From: Arthrobacter sp. fls2-241-R2A-200 | GTDB taxonomy: Bacteria; Actinomycetota; Actinomycetes; Actinomycetales; Micrococcaceae | NCBI RefSeq assembly: GCF_030209745.1 | Contig: NZ_JARVRJ010000009.1 | Coordinates: forward strand, 310,001-374,000 | Length of the DNA: 64,000 nucleotides | Reading direction: 5' to 3' | Shown here: piece by piece, positions 18,408 to 27,045 of the stretch | Layout of the letters: every line of letters begins with the position of its first letter | Position numbering within the stretch: position 1 is the stretch's first letter | Program-made: the position numbers and the translations under genes | The notes under the pieces: generated by a model | What the model was told of the DNA's origin: nothing | Seen by the model: the letters and a program-made list of their open reading frames with translations, nothing else | The model's database searches: none

Positions 18408-19844
18408 ATGCAACAAACCAAGCTGGCTGAGGAGAGCTCTGTCCTCCAAGCCGCGGGTACGGCGCTCAGCCGAGGCCTCAACGTCCGCCACATCCGTTTT
18501 ATGGCCCTTGGCTCCGCGATTGGGACCGGCCTCTTTTACGGTTCAGCGTCCGCCATCCAAAAAGCCGGCCCGTCGGTGCTGCTGGCCTACATCATCGGTG
18601 GCGCAGCCGTGTTTATGGTGATGCGGGCCCTCGGCGAGATGGCTGTTCGACACCCCGTATCGGGCTCCTTCGGCCAGTATGCGAGCCGCTACCTCGGACC
18701 GTTCGCCGGATTTGTGACCGGCTGGACCTACGTCTTCGAGATGGCGATCGTTGCGATCGCCGATGTCACGGCTTTCAGCATCTATATGGGCTTCTGGTTC
18801 CCGCAGGTGGACAGATGGATCTGGGTGCTCGCCATCATCCTCTTCCTCGGAGCCATGAACCTGCTCAGCGTCAAGGTCTTCGGCGAGCTTGAATTTTGGT
18901 TCTCGCTGATCAAAGTGGTTGCGATTATTGCCATGATCGTCGGCGGTGCAGCGATCGTCGTGTTTGGCTTCCAAACGGGCGACGGCGGTGCCGTGGCGCC
19001 GGGGTTGGGGAACCTCGTCAACCACGGCGGCCTCTTCCCGAATGGTTTCGAGGGGCTCTTGGCCGCGTTCGCCGTCGTCATGTTTGCCTTCGGTGGCATC
19101 GAAACGATCGGCATCACGGCCGGGGAAGCCGCCGATCCCAAGAAGGTCATACCGCAAGCGGTAAACACGGTCCCGGTGCGCGTGCTGCTCTTCTACGTTT
19201 TGACGTTGGGCGTCCTGATGAGCATCTTCCCGTGGGACCAGATCGGTACCACCGGCAGCCCGTTCGTGCAGATCTTTGACGGTTTGGGCATCCCCGCGGC
19301 ACCCCACATCCTCAATGGTGTTGTGATTACGGCGGCGCTTTCGGCGATCAACAGCGATATCTTCGGTGCCGGGCGCATTCTGTTCGGCCTGGCCCAGCAG
19401 GGACATGCCCCCAAGAGCTTCGGCAAGGTCTCCCGCCATGGTGTTCCTTGGATGACCGTGGTGATGATGGGCGGCATCCTGTTGGTGGGCGTGGTCCTAA
19501 ACGCCGTGATCCCCGAGGACGTGTTCGTGCTTATCGCATCGATCGCTACCTTCGCCACCGTGTGGGTGTGGGTCATGATCCTGGCATCGCACGTGGCCAT
19601 GAAACGCGAGATCAAGCTCCAGGGGCTGCCGGCGTCGGAGTTTGGTTCGCCTTTGTGGCCGCTCGCCTCAATCCTGACCATGGCGTTCATGGCAGTTGTC
19701 ATCGTGATCCTGGGCGCTTTCGAGGACACGCGGGTGGCGCTTTACGTCGGCGGAACCTGGCTGGTGCTGTTGCTTGTGGCCTATAAATTGTGGGTCCGTG
19801 GGGGCGGGCTGCGCCGGGCAGAGCTGGTAGACGAAACAGCCTAG
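18408..19844 (+). CDS. APC amino-acid permease, probably histidine
   Basis: A 478-residue permease of the amino acid-polyamine-organocation superfamily with about 12 TM segments. The N-terminus has the family stretch [21 protein letters not shown], where GSAIGTG in TM1 binds the substrate backbone, and the following [19 protein letters not shown]. It is closest in character to ProY/HutT-type transporters of the AAT family. Its position divergent from the IclR gene and next to hutUH suggests histidine or urocanate uptake. Start at 18408 is chosen by AGAAGG 9 nt upstream and because the homologous part begins soon after. Confidence 0.88.
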   Translation: MQQTKLAEESSVLQAAGTALSRGLNVRHIRFMALGSAIGTGLFYGSASAIQKAGPSVLLAYIIGGAAVFMVMRALGEMAVRHPVSGSFGQYASRYLGPFAGFVTGWTYVFEMAIVAIADVTAFSIYMGFWFPQVDRWIWVLAIILFLGAMNLLSVKVFGELEFWFSLIKVVAIIAMIVGGAAIVVFGFQTGDGGAVAPGLGNLVNHGGLFPNGFEGLLAAFAVVMFAFGGIETIGITAGEAADPKKVIPQAVNTVPVRVLLFYVLTLGVLMSIFPWDQIGTTGSPFVQIFDGLGIPAAPHILNGVVITAALSAINSDIFGAGRILFGLAQQGHAPKSFGKVSRHGVPWMTVVMMGGILLVGVVLNAVIPEDVFVLIASIATFATVWVWVMILASHVAMKREIKLQGLPASEFGSPLWPLASILTMAFMAVVIVILGAFEDTRVALYVGGTWLVLLLVAYKLWVRGGGLRRAELVDETA

Positions 19845-19884
19845 AACCCGGACGCGCCCGCCTTGACCCCGGGGAGGTGGGGCT

Positions 19885-20634
19885 TTACTTAGCCGACCAT
19901 CCGCCATCCATGGTGTAGCTGGCTCCGGTGACCATACCGGCGTCGTCGGAGGCCATCCACGCCGCCAGGGAGCCGACTTCCGCGGGCTCCACAAGCCGTT
20001 TGATCGCAGCCTCGGTCAGCATTACTTTGGCCAGAACTTCGGCTTCGGGTATGCCATGGACCCTGGCTTGATCGGCGATCTGGCGCTCCACCAACGGGGT
20101 CCGGACGTAGCCCGGGTTGATGCAATTGGAAGTGACTCCATGCTCGCCACCTTCCAACGCCGTCACTTTACTCAGCCCTTCGAGGCCGTGCTTGGCGGAA
20201 ACGTAGGCGCTCTTGTACGCCGACGCGCGGAGTCCGTGAACGGACGAAATGTTGATGATCCGGCCGAATCCGTTGGCATACATGTGGGGCAACGCGGCCC
20301 GGATGAGGAGGAACGGGGCCTCCACCATCAGGGTCATAATGCGCCGGAAATCCGCGGGGTTGAACTCCTCGATAGGCGCAACCTTCTGGATGCCGGCGTT
20401 GTTGACCAGGATGTCGCAATCAAGGCGCAATGTTCCAAGAGCGTCGGTATCCAGCAGGTCCACGGTCCATGCGGTGCCGCCCAGTTCGTCGGCGAGCCCG
20501 GCAGCTCCGGAGGCATCGACGTCGGCCACAACCACTTTGGCCCCGCGGGCGGCGAGCGCACGGGCACAAGCTGCGCCGATACCGCTCGCGCCGCCCGTGA
20601 CCAGCGCCTTGCGCCCATTCAACGAGTTGTCCAT
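19885..20634 (-). CDS. bdhA: D-beta-hydroxybutyrate dehydrogenase (SDR)
   Basis: A 249-residue short-chain dehydrogenase with the cofactor motif TGGASGIG at residues 13-20 and NNAG near residue 83. The catalytic Ser is in NISSVHG and Tyr/Lys in YVSAKHG. The C-terminal segment PGYVRTPLVERQIADQA...HGIPE, followed by AIKRLVEPAEV, is typical of 3-hydroxybutyrate dehydrogenases. It converts 3-hydroxybutyrate and NAD+ to acetoacetate. The MFS transporter gene starts upstream and ends 4 nt before the bdhA start, so uptake and oxidation of the same carboxylate is likely. Confidence 0.9.
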   Translation of the reverse strand: MDNSLNGRKALVTGGASGIGAACARALAARGAKVVVADVDASGAAGLADELGGTAWTVDLLDTDALGTLRLDCDILVNNAGIQKVAPIEEFNPADFRRIMTLMVEAPFLLIRAALPHMYANGFGRIINISSVHGLRASAYKSAYVSAKHGLEGLSKVTALEGGEHGVTSNCINPGYVRTPLVERQIADQARVHGIPEAEVLAKVMLTEAAIKRLVEPAEVGSLAAWMASDDAGMVTGASYTMDGGWSAK

Positions 20635-20638
20635 TTGA

Positions 20639-22033
20639 TCAGCCTTTCGTTATGGCAGCACCGGCCGGGGTAAGTCCGTGGCGCACAGCGTCGGCCTGGT
20701 CTACCTCTTGGAGCGCGATGCCCTTGGTTTCCTTCAATGAAACGACGGCGACGGCGGTGATGACGCATGCGGCCAGGAGGTAGATGGCGGTGGGCAGCCA
20801 GGAACCGGTGTCTTTGAGCCATTGCGTTGCCAGCAACGGGGCGAGTGAGCCCGCGAAGATCGAGGTGACCTGCGATCCCAGCGAGACCCCGGAGTAGCGC
20901 ATCCTGGTGGGGAAGAGCTCAGCCATGATGGCCGGCTGCCCGGCGTACATGAACGCATGCAGGCACAAGCCGATGGTGGTTGCGAGAACGATGATCACCG
21001 GGTTGCGGGTGTCGAACATGGGGAAGGCGAAGAAAGGCCAGGCCGCCCCGGTGATCGCACCAATCAGGTACACGGGCTTGCGTCCCCAAGAGTCTGCAAG
21101 CCGTCCCACCTGGGGGATCACCAGGAAGTGGATGAGGTGGGCAATGAGAAGTGCCAGCAGCAGGGAGGAGGTGTCGTACTTGTGGACGGTCTTGAGATAG
21201 ACAATGACAAAGCTGACCACGAGGTAGTACATGATGTTCTCCGCGAAGCGCAGGCCCATGGCTTGGAGGATGCCCTTGGGGTACTTGCGGATGACTTCGC
21301 CCACGCCGTAGCTGATGGCTTTGGATTCTTCCACCTGCGCCTTGGCCTCGAGGAAGATTGGGGCTTCAGTGACGTGGGTGCGGATGTAGTAGCCAACAAA
21401 CACGATCACTGCCGACAACCAGAACGCTACGCGCCAGCCCCAGCCGAGGAAGGCGTCAGCGCTGAGGGTGGTGGACATGACGAAGAGGACCAAGGTGGCA
21501 AGGAGGTTGCCCACCGGAACGGCTGCCTGCGGCCAGGAGGACCAGAAGGCCCGTGTCTTGTTGGGGCTGTGCTCAGCAACCAGCAACACCGCGCCGCCCC
21601 ATTCCCCGCCGAGCGCGAAGCCCTGGATGAATCGGAGCGCCACCAGCATGACCGGCGCCCAGAAGCCGACGTCGCGGAAGCCCGGGAGGCAGCCCATCAG
21701 GAAGGTGGAGGCTCCGACGATCACGATGGTGAGCTGAAGGGTTGGTTTGCGGCCGAGCCTATCGCCGATCTGGCCGAAGACGATTCCTCCCAGGGGTCGG
21801 GCCACGAAGCCCACCGCGTAGGTCAGGAAGGCCTGGATGATGCCGTCCAGCTCATTGCCGGTGCTGGGAAAGAAGTACTTGCCGAACACCAGGGTTGCTG
21901 CTGTTGCGTACAGGAAGAACTCGTACCATTCCACTACGGTGCCCACCATGGAGGCGGCAACGATTTTCTTAAGTCCGGAACCTTTGCCGGTCCCCTTGCC
22001 TGCGCTTGATGCGGAGCGCTGTTCTACGCCCAT
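20639..22033 (-). CDS. MFS metabolite:H+ symporter (MHS family)
   Basis: A 464-residue 12-TM transporter. The N-terminal segment KIVAASMVGTVVEWYEFFLYATAATLVF and the loop GGIVFGQIGDRLGRKPTL (MFS motif A) are typical of the MHS (ShiA/ProP/KgtP) group, which carry carboxylates or betaines with protons. The motif QGFALGGEWGGA in TM4 is another group hallmark. The ATG at 22033 follows GAGGAG by 6 nt; the reading frame is open further upstream but without a site. It forms an operon with bdhA and is divergent from a LysR regulator, suggesting a 3-hydroxybutyrate or related substrate. Confidence 0.88.
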   Translation of the reverse strand: MGVEQRSASSAGKGTGKGSGLKKIVAASMVGTVVEWYEFFLYATAATLVFGKYFFPSTGNELDGIIQAFLTYAVGFVARPLGGIVFGQIGDRLGRKPTLQLTIVIVGASTFLMGCLPGFRDVGFWAPVMLVALRFIQGFALGGEWGGAVLLVAEHSPNKTRAFWSSWPQAAVPVGNLLATLVLFVMSTTLSADAFLGWGWRVAFWLSAVIVFVGYYIRTHVTEAPIFLEAKAQVEESKAISYGVGEVIRKYPKGILQAMGLRFAENIMYYLVVSFVIVYLKTVHKYDTSSLLLALLIAHLIHFLVIPQVGRLADSWGRKPVYLIGAITGAAWPFFAFPMFDTRNPVIIVLATTIGLCLHAFMYAGQPAIMAELFPTRMRYSGVSLGSQVTSIFAGSLAPLLATQWLKDTGSWLPTAIYLLAACVITAVAVVSLKETKGIALQEVDQADAVRHGLTPAGAAITKG

Positions 22034-22176
22034 GTCCATCTCCTCAGTGTCCTCTTCGACAATGCCCTTTTTGAGCGCGCTGTGATCCACAACACGAAAT
22101 GCTCCACTGAGTATTGCTGCAGATCCGCCCCGCCTCAATAACCAATAGGGCACCCACCATGTGCAAAAATGCAGAC

Positions 22177-23073
22177 ATGAATCCAAACCCGGATGACCTC
22201 CTCATCCTCTTGGCCGTGTCACGTTCCGGGAAATTCACGACGGCGGCACAGGCGCTGGGACTGAACCACACCACGGTCTCGCGCCGGATAGCGGCCCTGG
22301 AAAAGGCATTGGGCGGACGAGTCCTCGCACGGGCCGCGGGCGGGTGGGAGGTTACCGAACTGGGCGCCGAAGCTGTGCTGGTTGCCGAAAGGATAGAAGC
22401 GGCCGTAAACGCGCTGAGTCCGAGCGGGCACGCACCTGACCCTATTACCGGCGTCGTGCGGATGACGGCGACCGATGGGTTCAGCGCGTACGTCGCCGCG
22501 CCGGCGGTGGCCCGGCTTCGCCGCAAGCACCCGGGGCTGAGCGTGGAGATCGTGACGGTAACGCGACGCGCCCTGCAGCAGCGCTCCGGGCTGGACATCG
22601 AAGTGGTGGTCGGGGCGCCCCAGGTGCACCGGGCAGAAGCGGTCCAACTGGGCGAGTACCGGCTCGGAATGTATGCCTCGCGGAACTACCTGGCGGACCA
22701 TGGGACGCCCGCCACCATCGAGGAACTCACACAGCACCAGCTGGTCTACTTCGTGGATTCCATGCTTCAAGTGGACGATCTCGACGCCCCCAGGCGCCTG
22801 GTTCCCTCCATGCGCGATGGCCTGAGTTCGACCAACGTGTTCGTCCATGTCGAAGCTACGCGGGCCGGCGCGGGCGTGGGTTTCCTCCCGTGCTTCATGG
22901 CGGACAGGCATCCGGACCTGGTGCGCTTGCTGCCCTCGGACTTCGCCGAACTGCTGCCTTACTGGATGGTCCTCCGGCCCGACTCCATGCGCAGGCCGGC
23001 CGTAGCCGCCGTCGTCCACGCGCTGCGCGAGGAAGTCGTGGAACGCCGGCAGGAGCTTCTGGGTCGTGCCTAG
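22177..23073 (+). CDS. LysR-family transcriptional regulator
   Basis: A 298-residue LysR regulator with an N-terminal winged HTH (about residues 4-62: DDLLILLAVSRSGKFTTAAQALGLNHTTVSRRIAALEKALGG) and a periplasmic-binding-like effector domain from about 90. It is divergent from the MFS-bdhA operon across a 143-bp gap and so probably controls it. The ATG at 22177 is used because it is closest to the HTH; ATG at 22159 is possible. Its TAG stop lies in the first copy of a 19-bp tandem repeat. Confidence 0.88.
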   Translation: MNPNPDDLLILLAVSRSGKFTTAAQALGLNHTTVSRRIAALEKALGGRVLARAAGGWEVTELGAEAVLVAERIEAAVNALSPSGHAPDPITGVVRMTATDGFSAYVAAPAVARLRRKHPGLSVEIVTVTRRALQQRSGLDIEVVVGAPQVHRAEAVQLGEYRLGMYASRNYLADHGTPATIEELTQHQLVYFVDSMLQVDDLDAPRRLVPSMRDGLSSTNVFVHVEATRAGAGVGFLPCFMADRHPDLVRLLPSDFAELLPYWMVLRPDSMRRPAVAAVVHALREEVVERRQELLGRA

Positions 23074-23108
23074 CCTGCAGGGCCGTGCCTAGCCTGCGGG
23101 GTCGTGCC
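23064..23108. repeat. 19-bp tandem repeat holding both convergent stop codons
   Basis: Unit TCGTGCCTAGCCTGCAGGG (23064-23082) is followed by a copy with three changes (23083-23101) and a third partial copy (23102-23108). The LysR stop (TAG, 23071-23073) lies in copy one and the stop of the convergent gene (CTA on the plus strand, 23089-23091) in copy two. Confidence 0.85.
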
Positions 23109-24036
23109 GGACGGGAGTCCCTGCGGCGAATGCCCGCACCTGGGCGTCGTCCCAAATGTGCGCCGGAACGCCACCGCCCAGGAGCCTGCGGGCAAGTACA
23201 GGATCATCGCCGAATGGGGCATGGCTTCCCGCCATAATCATGTTGCCGTAGCGCCGGCCTTTGAGCATGGCGGGATCGGCGATGATCATGGTGTGCTCGA
23301 ACGTGTCCGCGATGGTGGCAGCGTCAGACCGGGCGTTCTTGAGGTCCGGGGCATCGCCGGAGTTGACCACGTAGAGGCCGTCCGGGGCCAGGACAGCATC
23401 GGCGTGTGCCGTGAATTCGCGGGTAGTCAATGGCGTGGGCGTGAAAGCCCCAGCGAAAACGTCGCGGATAATCAAGTCCCGTGTGTTCGGAGTCAGGGAT
23501 TCTGTGACCTCACGCGCCTCACCCACACGGATGCGCAGCAGCGGAGCCTTGGGCAAGTCGAACCAGCCGCGCACGTACTCTGCGAGCTTGCCGTCGAGTT
23601 CAACCACAACCTGCCGTGCCTCAGGATAGGCGGCATGAAAGTACCGCGCCATGGTGCACGCTCCCCCGCCCAAATGCAATGTGCGCAACTTGGGTTTGGC
23701 GTCCCGGGACCAACGCGACTCAACCAGTGCCGCGATCCAGCGCATGTACTCAAAATCGAGGAACAGCGGGTCTGCGAGATCGATGTGCGAACTCATCACG
23801 CCATTGATTTTCAGCAGCCAGCCGGTGGAATTGTCCTGGTCGGGGACCAACTCGCAGTCGCCCGTGTCGATGTAGTAAACCCCTGCCACGGGGCCTTTGG
23901 GGCGCGCGCCGGCAGCCAGTTCGATGACGCCCGCCGTCGTCGCGGGTTTACCGGGTTTACTGGGCTTGCTGGATCTACTGGACCTGCCGGGTTTGCCGGG
24001 TTTCGCCACTAGCTTTGCCTCACTTGGGTCATGCAT
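23089..24036 (-). CDS. Spermidine synthase-like methyltransferase-fold protein
   Basis: A 315-residue protein of the polyamine-synthase fold. It has a Rossmann core (about residues 110-290) with HLGGGACTMARYFH, an acidic end of strand 2 (VVELDGKLAEYV) and IIRDVFAGAFTP. Canonical spermidine synthases have a catalytic Asp and DxxD motif that are not clearly present, so the substrate is doubtful. The N-terminus carries a low-complexity Lys/Pro/Gly/Ser stretch (KPGKPGRSSRSSKPSKPGKP, residues 12-31). The start is uncertain: an in-frame ATG at 24108 would add 24 residues, but a TATTAT box lies inside that extension. Confidence 0.78.
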   Translation of the reverse strand: MHDPSEAKLVAKPGKPGRSSRSSKPSKPGKPATTAGVIELAAGARPKGPVAGVYYIDTGDCELVPDQDNSTGWLLKINGVMSSHIDLADPLFLDFEYMRWIAALVESRWSRDAKPKLRTLHLGGGACTMARYFHAAYPEARQVVVELDGKLAEYVRGWFDLPKAPLLRIRVGEAREVTESLTPNTRDLIIRDVFAGAFTPTPLTTREFTAHADAVLAPDGLYVVNSGDAPDLKNARSDAATIADTFEHTMIIADPAMLKGRRYGNMIMAGSHAPFGDDPVLARRLLGGGVPAHIWDDAQVRAFAAGTPVRHDPAG

Positions 24037-24115
24037 CCAGCCTAGTGGAGCGAAATATGACCTTCCACGGCCATAATAAGTACTAAGGATGCTTACCAAG
24101 TGCTCCATTCAGACC

Positions 24116-24128
24116 TAAAATCTCTTCA
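24116..24128 (+). promoter_or_regulatory. Leaderless-type promoter of small membrane protein
   Basis: TAAAAT, 6 nt, then ATG at 24128, with no Shine-Dalgarno sequence. Confidence 0.5.
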
Positions 24129-24430
24129 TGGAGTTCGGTGAAACAGTGTGGATGCAGGTATTGATTGCCGCGGTGGCATGGTTGACCGTGGTGAGCCTGC
24201 TCATTGCGCGCGTACCCAAGCCTCCGAGCCTCTTGGACACGCCCGATGACCTGGACCAACCCGGACCGCTGGACCACCCTGAGCATCTGGACCACCCGGG
24301 GCAGCCAGTCCAACTCACCCCCACGGCACCGAAAACGCCGCACGACCGCCTGCGCCGTTTCCTCCCCAAGCCGCGTGCCGTAGGGCACCCCAGAGCCAAG
24401 CGGCGCCAAAGGTCTGAGCCAAAGAAATGA
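24128..24430 (+). CDS. Small single-TM protein with Asp/His/Pro repeats
   Basis: A 100-residue protein. One N-terminal TM helix (VLIAAVAWLTVVSLLIA, about residues 11-27) is followed by a proline-rich acidic segment with an imperfect LDxPxxLDHPexLDHPG repeat (about 35-60) and a very basic tail (RLRRFLPKPR...AKRRQRSEPKK). It is divergent from the spermidine-synthase-like gene, whose own N-terminus is also low-complexity and proline-rich. Family not recognised; topology suggests an anchored protein with a charged cytosolic tail. Confidence 0.6.
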   Translation: MEFGETVWMQVLIAAVAWLTVVSLLIARVPKPPSLLDTPDDLDQPGPLDHPEHLDHPGQPVQLTPTAPKTPHDRLRRFLPKPRAVGHPRAKRRQRSEPKK

Positions 24431-24453
24431 AGCGTCACCGCCGCAGCGGGGCC

Positions 24454-24957
24454 TCAGGGCCCGGCGGCGGGACGAACCATCCGGTGTTCCGGCAGTGAAT
24501 ACCAGGACGGGTCGCACAGTTTGCGTTTCCCATCGGGGACGAACCCGTTGCGCCGGTAAAACGCCTCCGACCTGGGGTTGTTGTCCAAGACCCACAGATA
24601 CGCCGGGCCGTCCCCAAGCAGCGTGTTGACTAATGCCTGCCCTACTCCCCGGCCGTGCACCCGCGCCAAGGTGTAGAGCATGAACAGTTCCACCCCACAC
24701 GGGCTGTCCTCATCCCGCCCCGGCCCGGCCGCGGCGAGACCTACAAGTCCGCCGTCGGAGTCGTGGGCCAGCATCCGCACGCGGCCCGCCGCGATGGAGG
24801 CACGGTAGCGCTCGATGCGGTCTTCGAGGGCCTTTTCCTGGCTGATGAAGAACTCCGGCGGCAGCATGCTCGCATAGCTTTCCCGCCACGATTGGATGTG
24901 CATGACGGCCATGGCCTCGGCATCGTCCACCAGCGCTGCCCGCAGGGTGAAATCCAT
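24454..24957 (-). CDS. GNAT-family N-acetyltransferase
   Basis: A 167-residue protein with the GNAT fold: N-terminal LRAALVDDAEAMAVMHIQSWRESY, and the acetyl-CoA pyrophosphate loop ARVHGRGVGQALVNTLL (R/QxxGxG/A) near residue 115, followed by DNNPRSEAFYRRNGF. It transfers acetyl from acetyl-CoA to an amine; the acceptor is unknown. It starts 4 nt after the stop of the O-methyltransferase gene on the same strand. A TACGCT box at the right distance also overlaps that gene's end, so it may be read both ways. Confidence 0.88.
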   Translation of the reverse strand: MDFTLRAALVDDAEAMAVMHIQSWRESYASMLPPEFFISQEKALEDRIERYRASIAAGRVRMLAHDSDGGLVGLAAAGPGRDEDSPCGVELFMLYTLARVHGRGVGQALVNTLLGDGPAYLWVLDNNPRSEAFYRRNGFVPDGKRKLCDPSWYSLPEHRMVRPAAGP

Positions 24958-24961
24958 CCCG

Positions 24962-25633
24962 TCAGCGTACCCGTGCCACCGCGAACCCGTCCCAACCTTT
25001 GCTCCCCACGGTCTGGATAGCAGTGGCATCCAGGCGGGGGTCGTTCCCCAGCATTTCAAGCGCCTGCACTATGCCCGGGGCATTAAGTTGGTCCCGTTCC
25101 GGCTCAAGGATGGCCCCGTCCCAGATCACGTTGTCCATCACGATCACGGTGCCTGCGCGCCCAAGCCGGATAGCCCACTCCAGATAATTGGCATCGTTCT
25201 GCTTGTCGGCATCGATGAAAACGAAGTCGAACGGCTCATGCCCGGCCAGCATCGGAAGCGTATCCAGGGCAGCCCCGATGCGGATCTCCACCTTGTGCCC
25301 CACTCCGGCGGCGTCCACATTGGCTCGAGCTACGTCCGCGTGCTGTTGGAGGAATTCGCACGTGACCAAGGTGCCGTCGTCGGGCAGTCCTTGGGCCATC
25401 CAGATGCTGCTGAACCCGGCTAAAGTGCCGATCTCCAAAACACGTTTGGCACCGGAAAGCTGTACGAGCATCCTTAAGAGCTTCCCGGCGTTCGGCGCTA
25501 CCTCGATGGGCGGCATACCTGCCTCGACAGCCGAGGCCAGGGCGCGCTGGTGTGCAGCGTCGGGACGCACGACGACGTCTGTCAGGTACCGTTCAACCTC
25601 AGCCCAGCCGGGCTCGGTCACATGTTCAACCAT
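24962..25633 (-). CDS. SAM-dependent O-methyltransferase (family 3)
   Basis: A 223-residue class I methyltransferase of the catechol/caffeoyl-CoA type. It has motif I VLEIGTLAGFSSIWMAQGL near residue 66, the acidic residue after strand 2 (LVTCEF), and FDFVFIDADKQNDANYLEW, which supplies Mg2+/metal-binding Asp residues. It probably methylates a small phenolic or other hydroxyl group. Adjacent to the GNAT gene, which follows after 4 nt. Confidence 0.88.
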   Translation of the reverse strand: MVEHVTEPGWAEVERYLTDVVVRPDAAHQRALASAVEAGMPPIEVAPNAGKLLRMLVQLSGAKRVLEIGTLAGFSSIWMAQGLPDDGTLVTCEFLQQHADVARANVDAAGVGHKVEIRIGAALDTLPMLAGHEPFDFVFIDADKQNDANYLEWAIRLGRAGTVIVMDNVIWDGAILEPERDQLNAPGIVQALEMLGNDPRLDATAIQTVGSKGWDGFAVARVR

Positions 25634-25671
25634 GGCCCCAGTTTGGCATCCGGGGGACCCCAGAGGAAGAC

Positions 25672-26004
25672 CTATTCCGCGGCGGACAGGGCGCCTTCCA
25701 GGCGCTCAACTTTGCCCGTCATTTCTCCGGTATAACCGGGCCGGATGTCGGCCTTGATCACCAGCGAGACCCGGCTGCCGTAGCGTCCCACGGCCTCGGT
25801 GGCACGCTTGACGACATCGAAAACCTCGTCCCACTCGCCCTCGATCGTGGTGAACATTGAGTCGGTCTGGTTCGGCAGCCCGGACTCACGGACAACCTTG
25901 ACCGCGGCAGCGACGGCGTCGTGCACGGAAGCGTCGGGGTTGGAACCACCGTTGACCGGGGTAGCGGGCTGGCCTGAAGGGGCAACTGAAAATGCAAGCA
26001 ACAT
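25672..26004 (-). CDS. MTH1187-type thiamine-binding protein
   Basis: A 110-residue ferredoxin-like-fold protein of the MTH1187/YkoF (DUF77) family: N-terminal LLAFSVAPSG, DSMFTTIEGEWDEVFDVVKRA, and RVSLVIKADIRPG toward the end. Members bind thiamine or its pyrimidine precursor and form tetramers. No thiamine transport or synthesis gene is adjacent. It is divergent from a TetR gene; the promoters share a 90-bp gap. Confidence 0.85.
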   Translation of the reverse strand: MLLAFSVAPSGQPATPVNGGSNPDASVHDAVAAAVKVVRESGLPNQTDSMFTTIEGEWDEVFDVVKRATEAVGRYGSRVSLVIKADIRPGYTGEMTGKVERLEGALSAAE

Positions 26005-26082
26005 GAATCCAGTGTTTCACGTGCTGGTTTGTCACATACGGGTTTACTCCCGCGTAACAACGGGCCGGGACGCCTGCATTGC

Positions 26083-26095
26083 TAATCTGGCAGCA
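26083..26095 (+). promoter_or_regulatory. Leaderless-type promoter of TetR gene
   Basis: TAATCT, 6 nt, then ATG at 26095; no Shine-Dalgarno sequence. Confidence 0.5.
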
Positions 26096-26724
26096 TGGAA
26101 CAGCCCGCTGAACGCAAGCCCCTGAGGGCTGACGCCGCACGCAACGTCGACAAAATCATTACCGCGGCGCGGGAGTGTTTCCGGGAGCACGGTCCGGAGG
26201 TTCCGCTGCAGACCATCGCGGTCACCGCCGGCGTCGGCCCCGCCACCCTCTTCCGCAACTTCGCTGACAAAGAGCAACTGGTTCTCGCGGCGCTATCGCG
26301 TCAGCTCAGGCTGCATGTAGATCCGGTTGCCGAGGCAGCAGCGCAGGGCATGGACGCCGCCGAAGGGCTCATCAACGTAATCGACGCCGTCGTTGGGGTT
26401 GCGAGCGATGACGCGAACCTCCTTGGCGCCGTCGCCGGCCGCCGCGGACTCCTCATCGGCATCACCGGCGGGATAATCGGTTCCATGGAGTTACTCCTCA
26501 AACGCGGCCAAAGCCAGGGCACGTTGCGGCGGGACATCACCATTGAGGACATGGTGCGGCTCGTGGCAATGCTCATCGGTGCCGTGGACACCATGGAGCC
26601 CGGTTCAGCTGCATGGAAGCGGCCGGTTGCCTTGGTTGAGGACGCGATCCGGACTGAACGCCCGGCCCGCCCCCTTCCGGAGCAGACCCCCATTCCCGGA
26701 ATCGTGTTTAACAGCCAGGCCTGA
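26095..26724 (+). CDS. TetR/AcrR-family transcriptional regulator
   Basis: A 209-residue TetR protein. The N-terminal HTH spans about residues 13-60 (ARNVDKIITAARECFREHGPEVPLQTIAVTAGVGPATLFRNFADKEQL). The C-terminal ligand domain resembles SCO4850-type (TetR_C_33-like) regulators, which is a tentative match. Targets are unknown; the divergent thiamine-binding gene is the nearest candidate. Confidence 0.88.
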   Translation: MEQPAERKPLRADAARNVDKIITAARECFREHGPEVPLQTIAVTAGVGPATLFRNFADKEQLVLAALSRQLRLHVDPVAEAAAQGMDAAEGLINVIDAVVGVASDDANLLGAVAGRRGLLIGITGGIIGSMELLLKRGQSQGTLRRDITIEDMVRLVAMLIGAVDTMEPGSAAWKRPVALVEDAIRTERPARPLPEQTPIPGIVFNSQA

Positions 26725-26733
26725 ACGTACTTG

Positions 26734-27045
26734 CTAACCCCAGCCAAGCAGTCGCAGCAAGGCCGCTGCTGCTGCGCCGGCAATGACCACCACCAAGAAC
26801 GGCGCCCTGAACAAAAGCGCGACGGCGGCGGCCAGCAGTGCGCCGATCCGGGCATCGAGCACCAAGCCCTGGCCGGATGCCACGGCATTGACCAGAGTCA
26901 GGGATGCAAGCAACCCGATGGTCATAGTCCCGGCCACGTGCATGATCCGCGGGTTCTGCAGCAGCTTCGCCGGCACAAAGTAGCCTATGAGTTTGGTCGC
27001 GTAGGCAAGAACGCAAGCGATCAGGATCCACGTCCACAGGTTCAT
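26734..27045 (-). CDS. azlD: AzlD-type branched-chain amino acid exporter subunit
   Basis: A 103-residue protein with three or four TM segments and the AzlD signature YATKLIGYFVPAKLL. It works with AzlC (BrnFE-type) to export leucine, isoleucine, valine or methionine. Its ATG overlaps the azlC stop by 4 nt (ATGA), so the two are translationally coupled. Confidence 0.88.
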   Translation of the reverse strand: MNLWTWILIACVLAYATKLIGYFVPAKLLQNPRIMHVAGTMTIGLLASLTLVNAVASGQGLVLDARIGALLAAAVALLFRAPFLVVVIAGAAAAALLRLLGWG

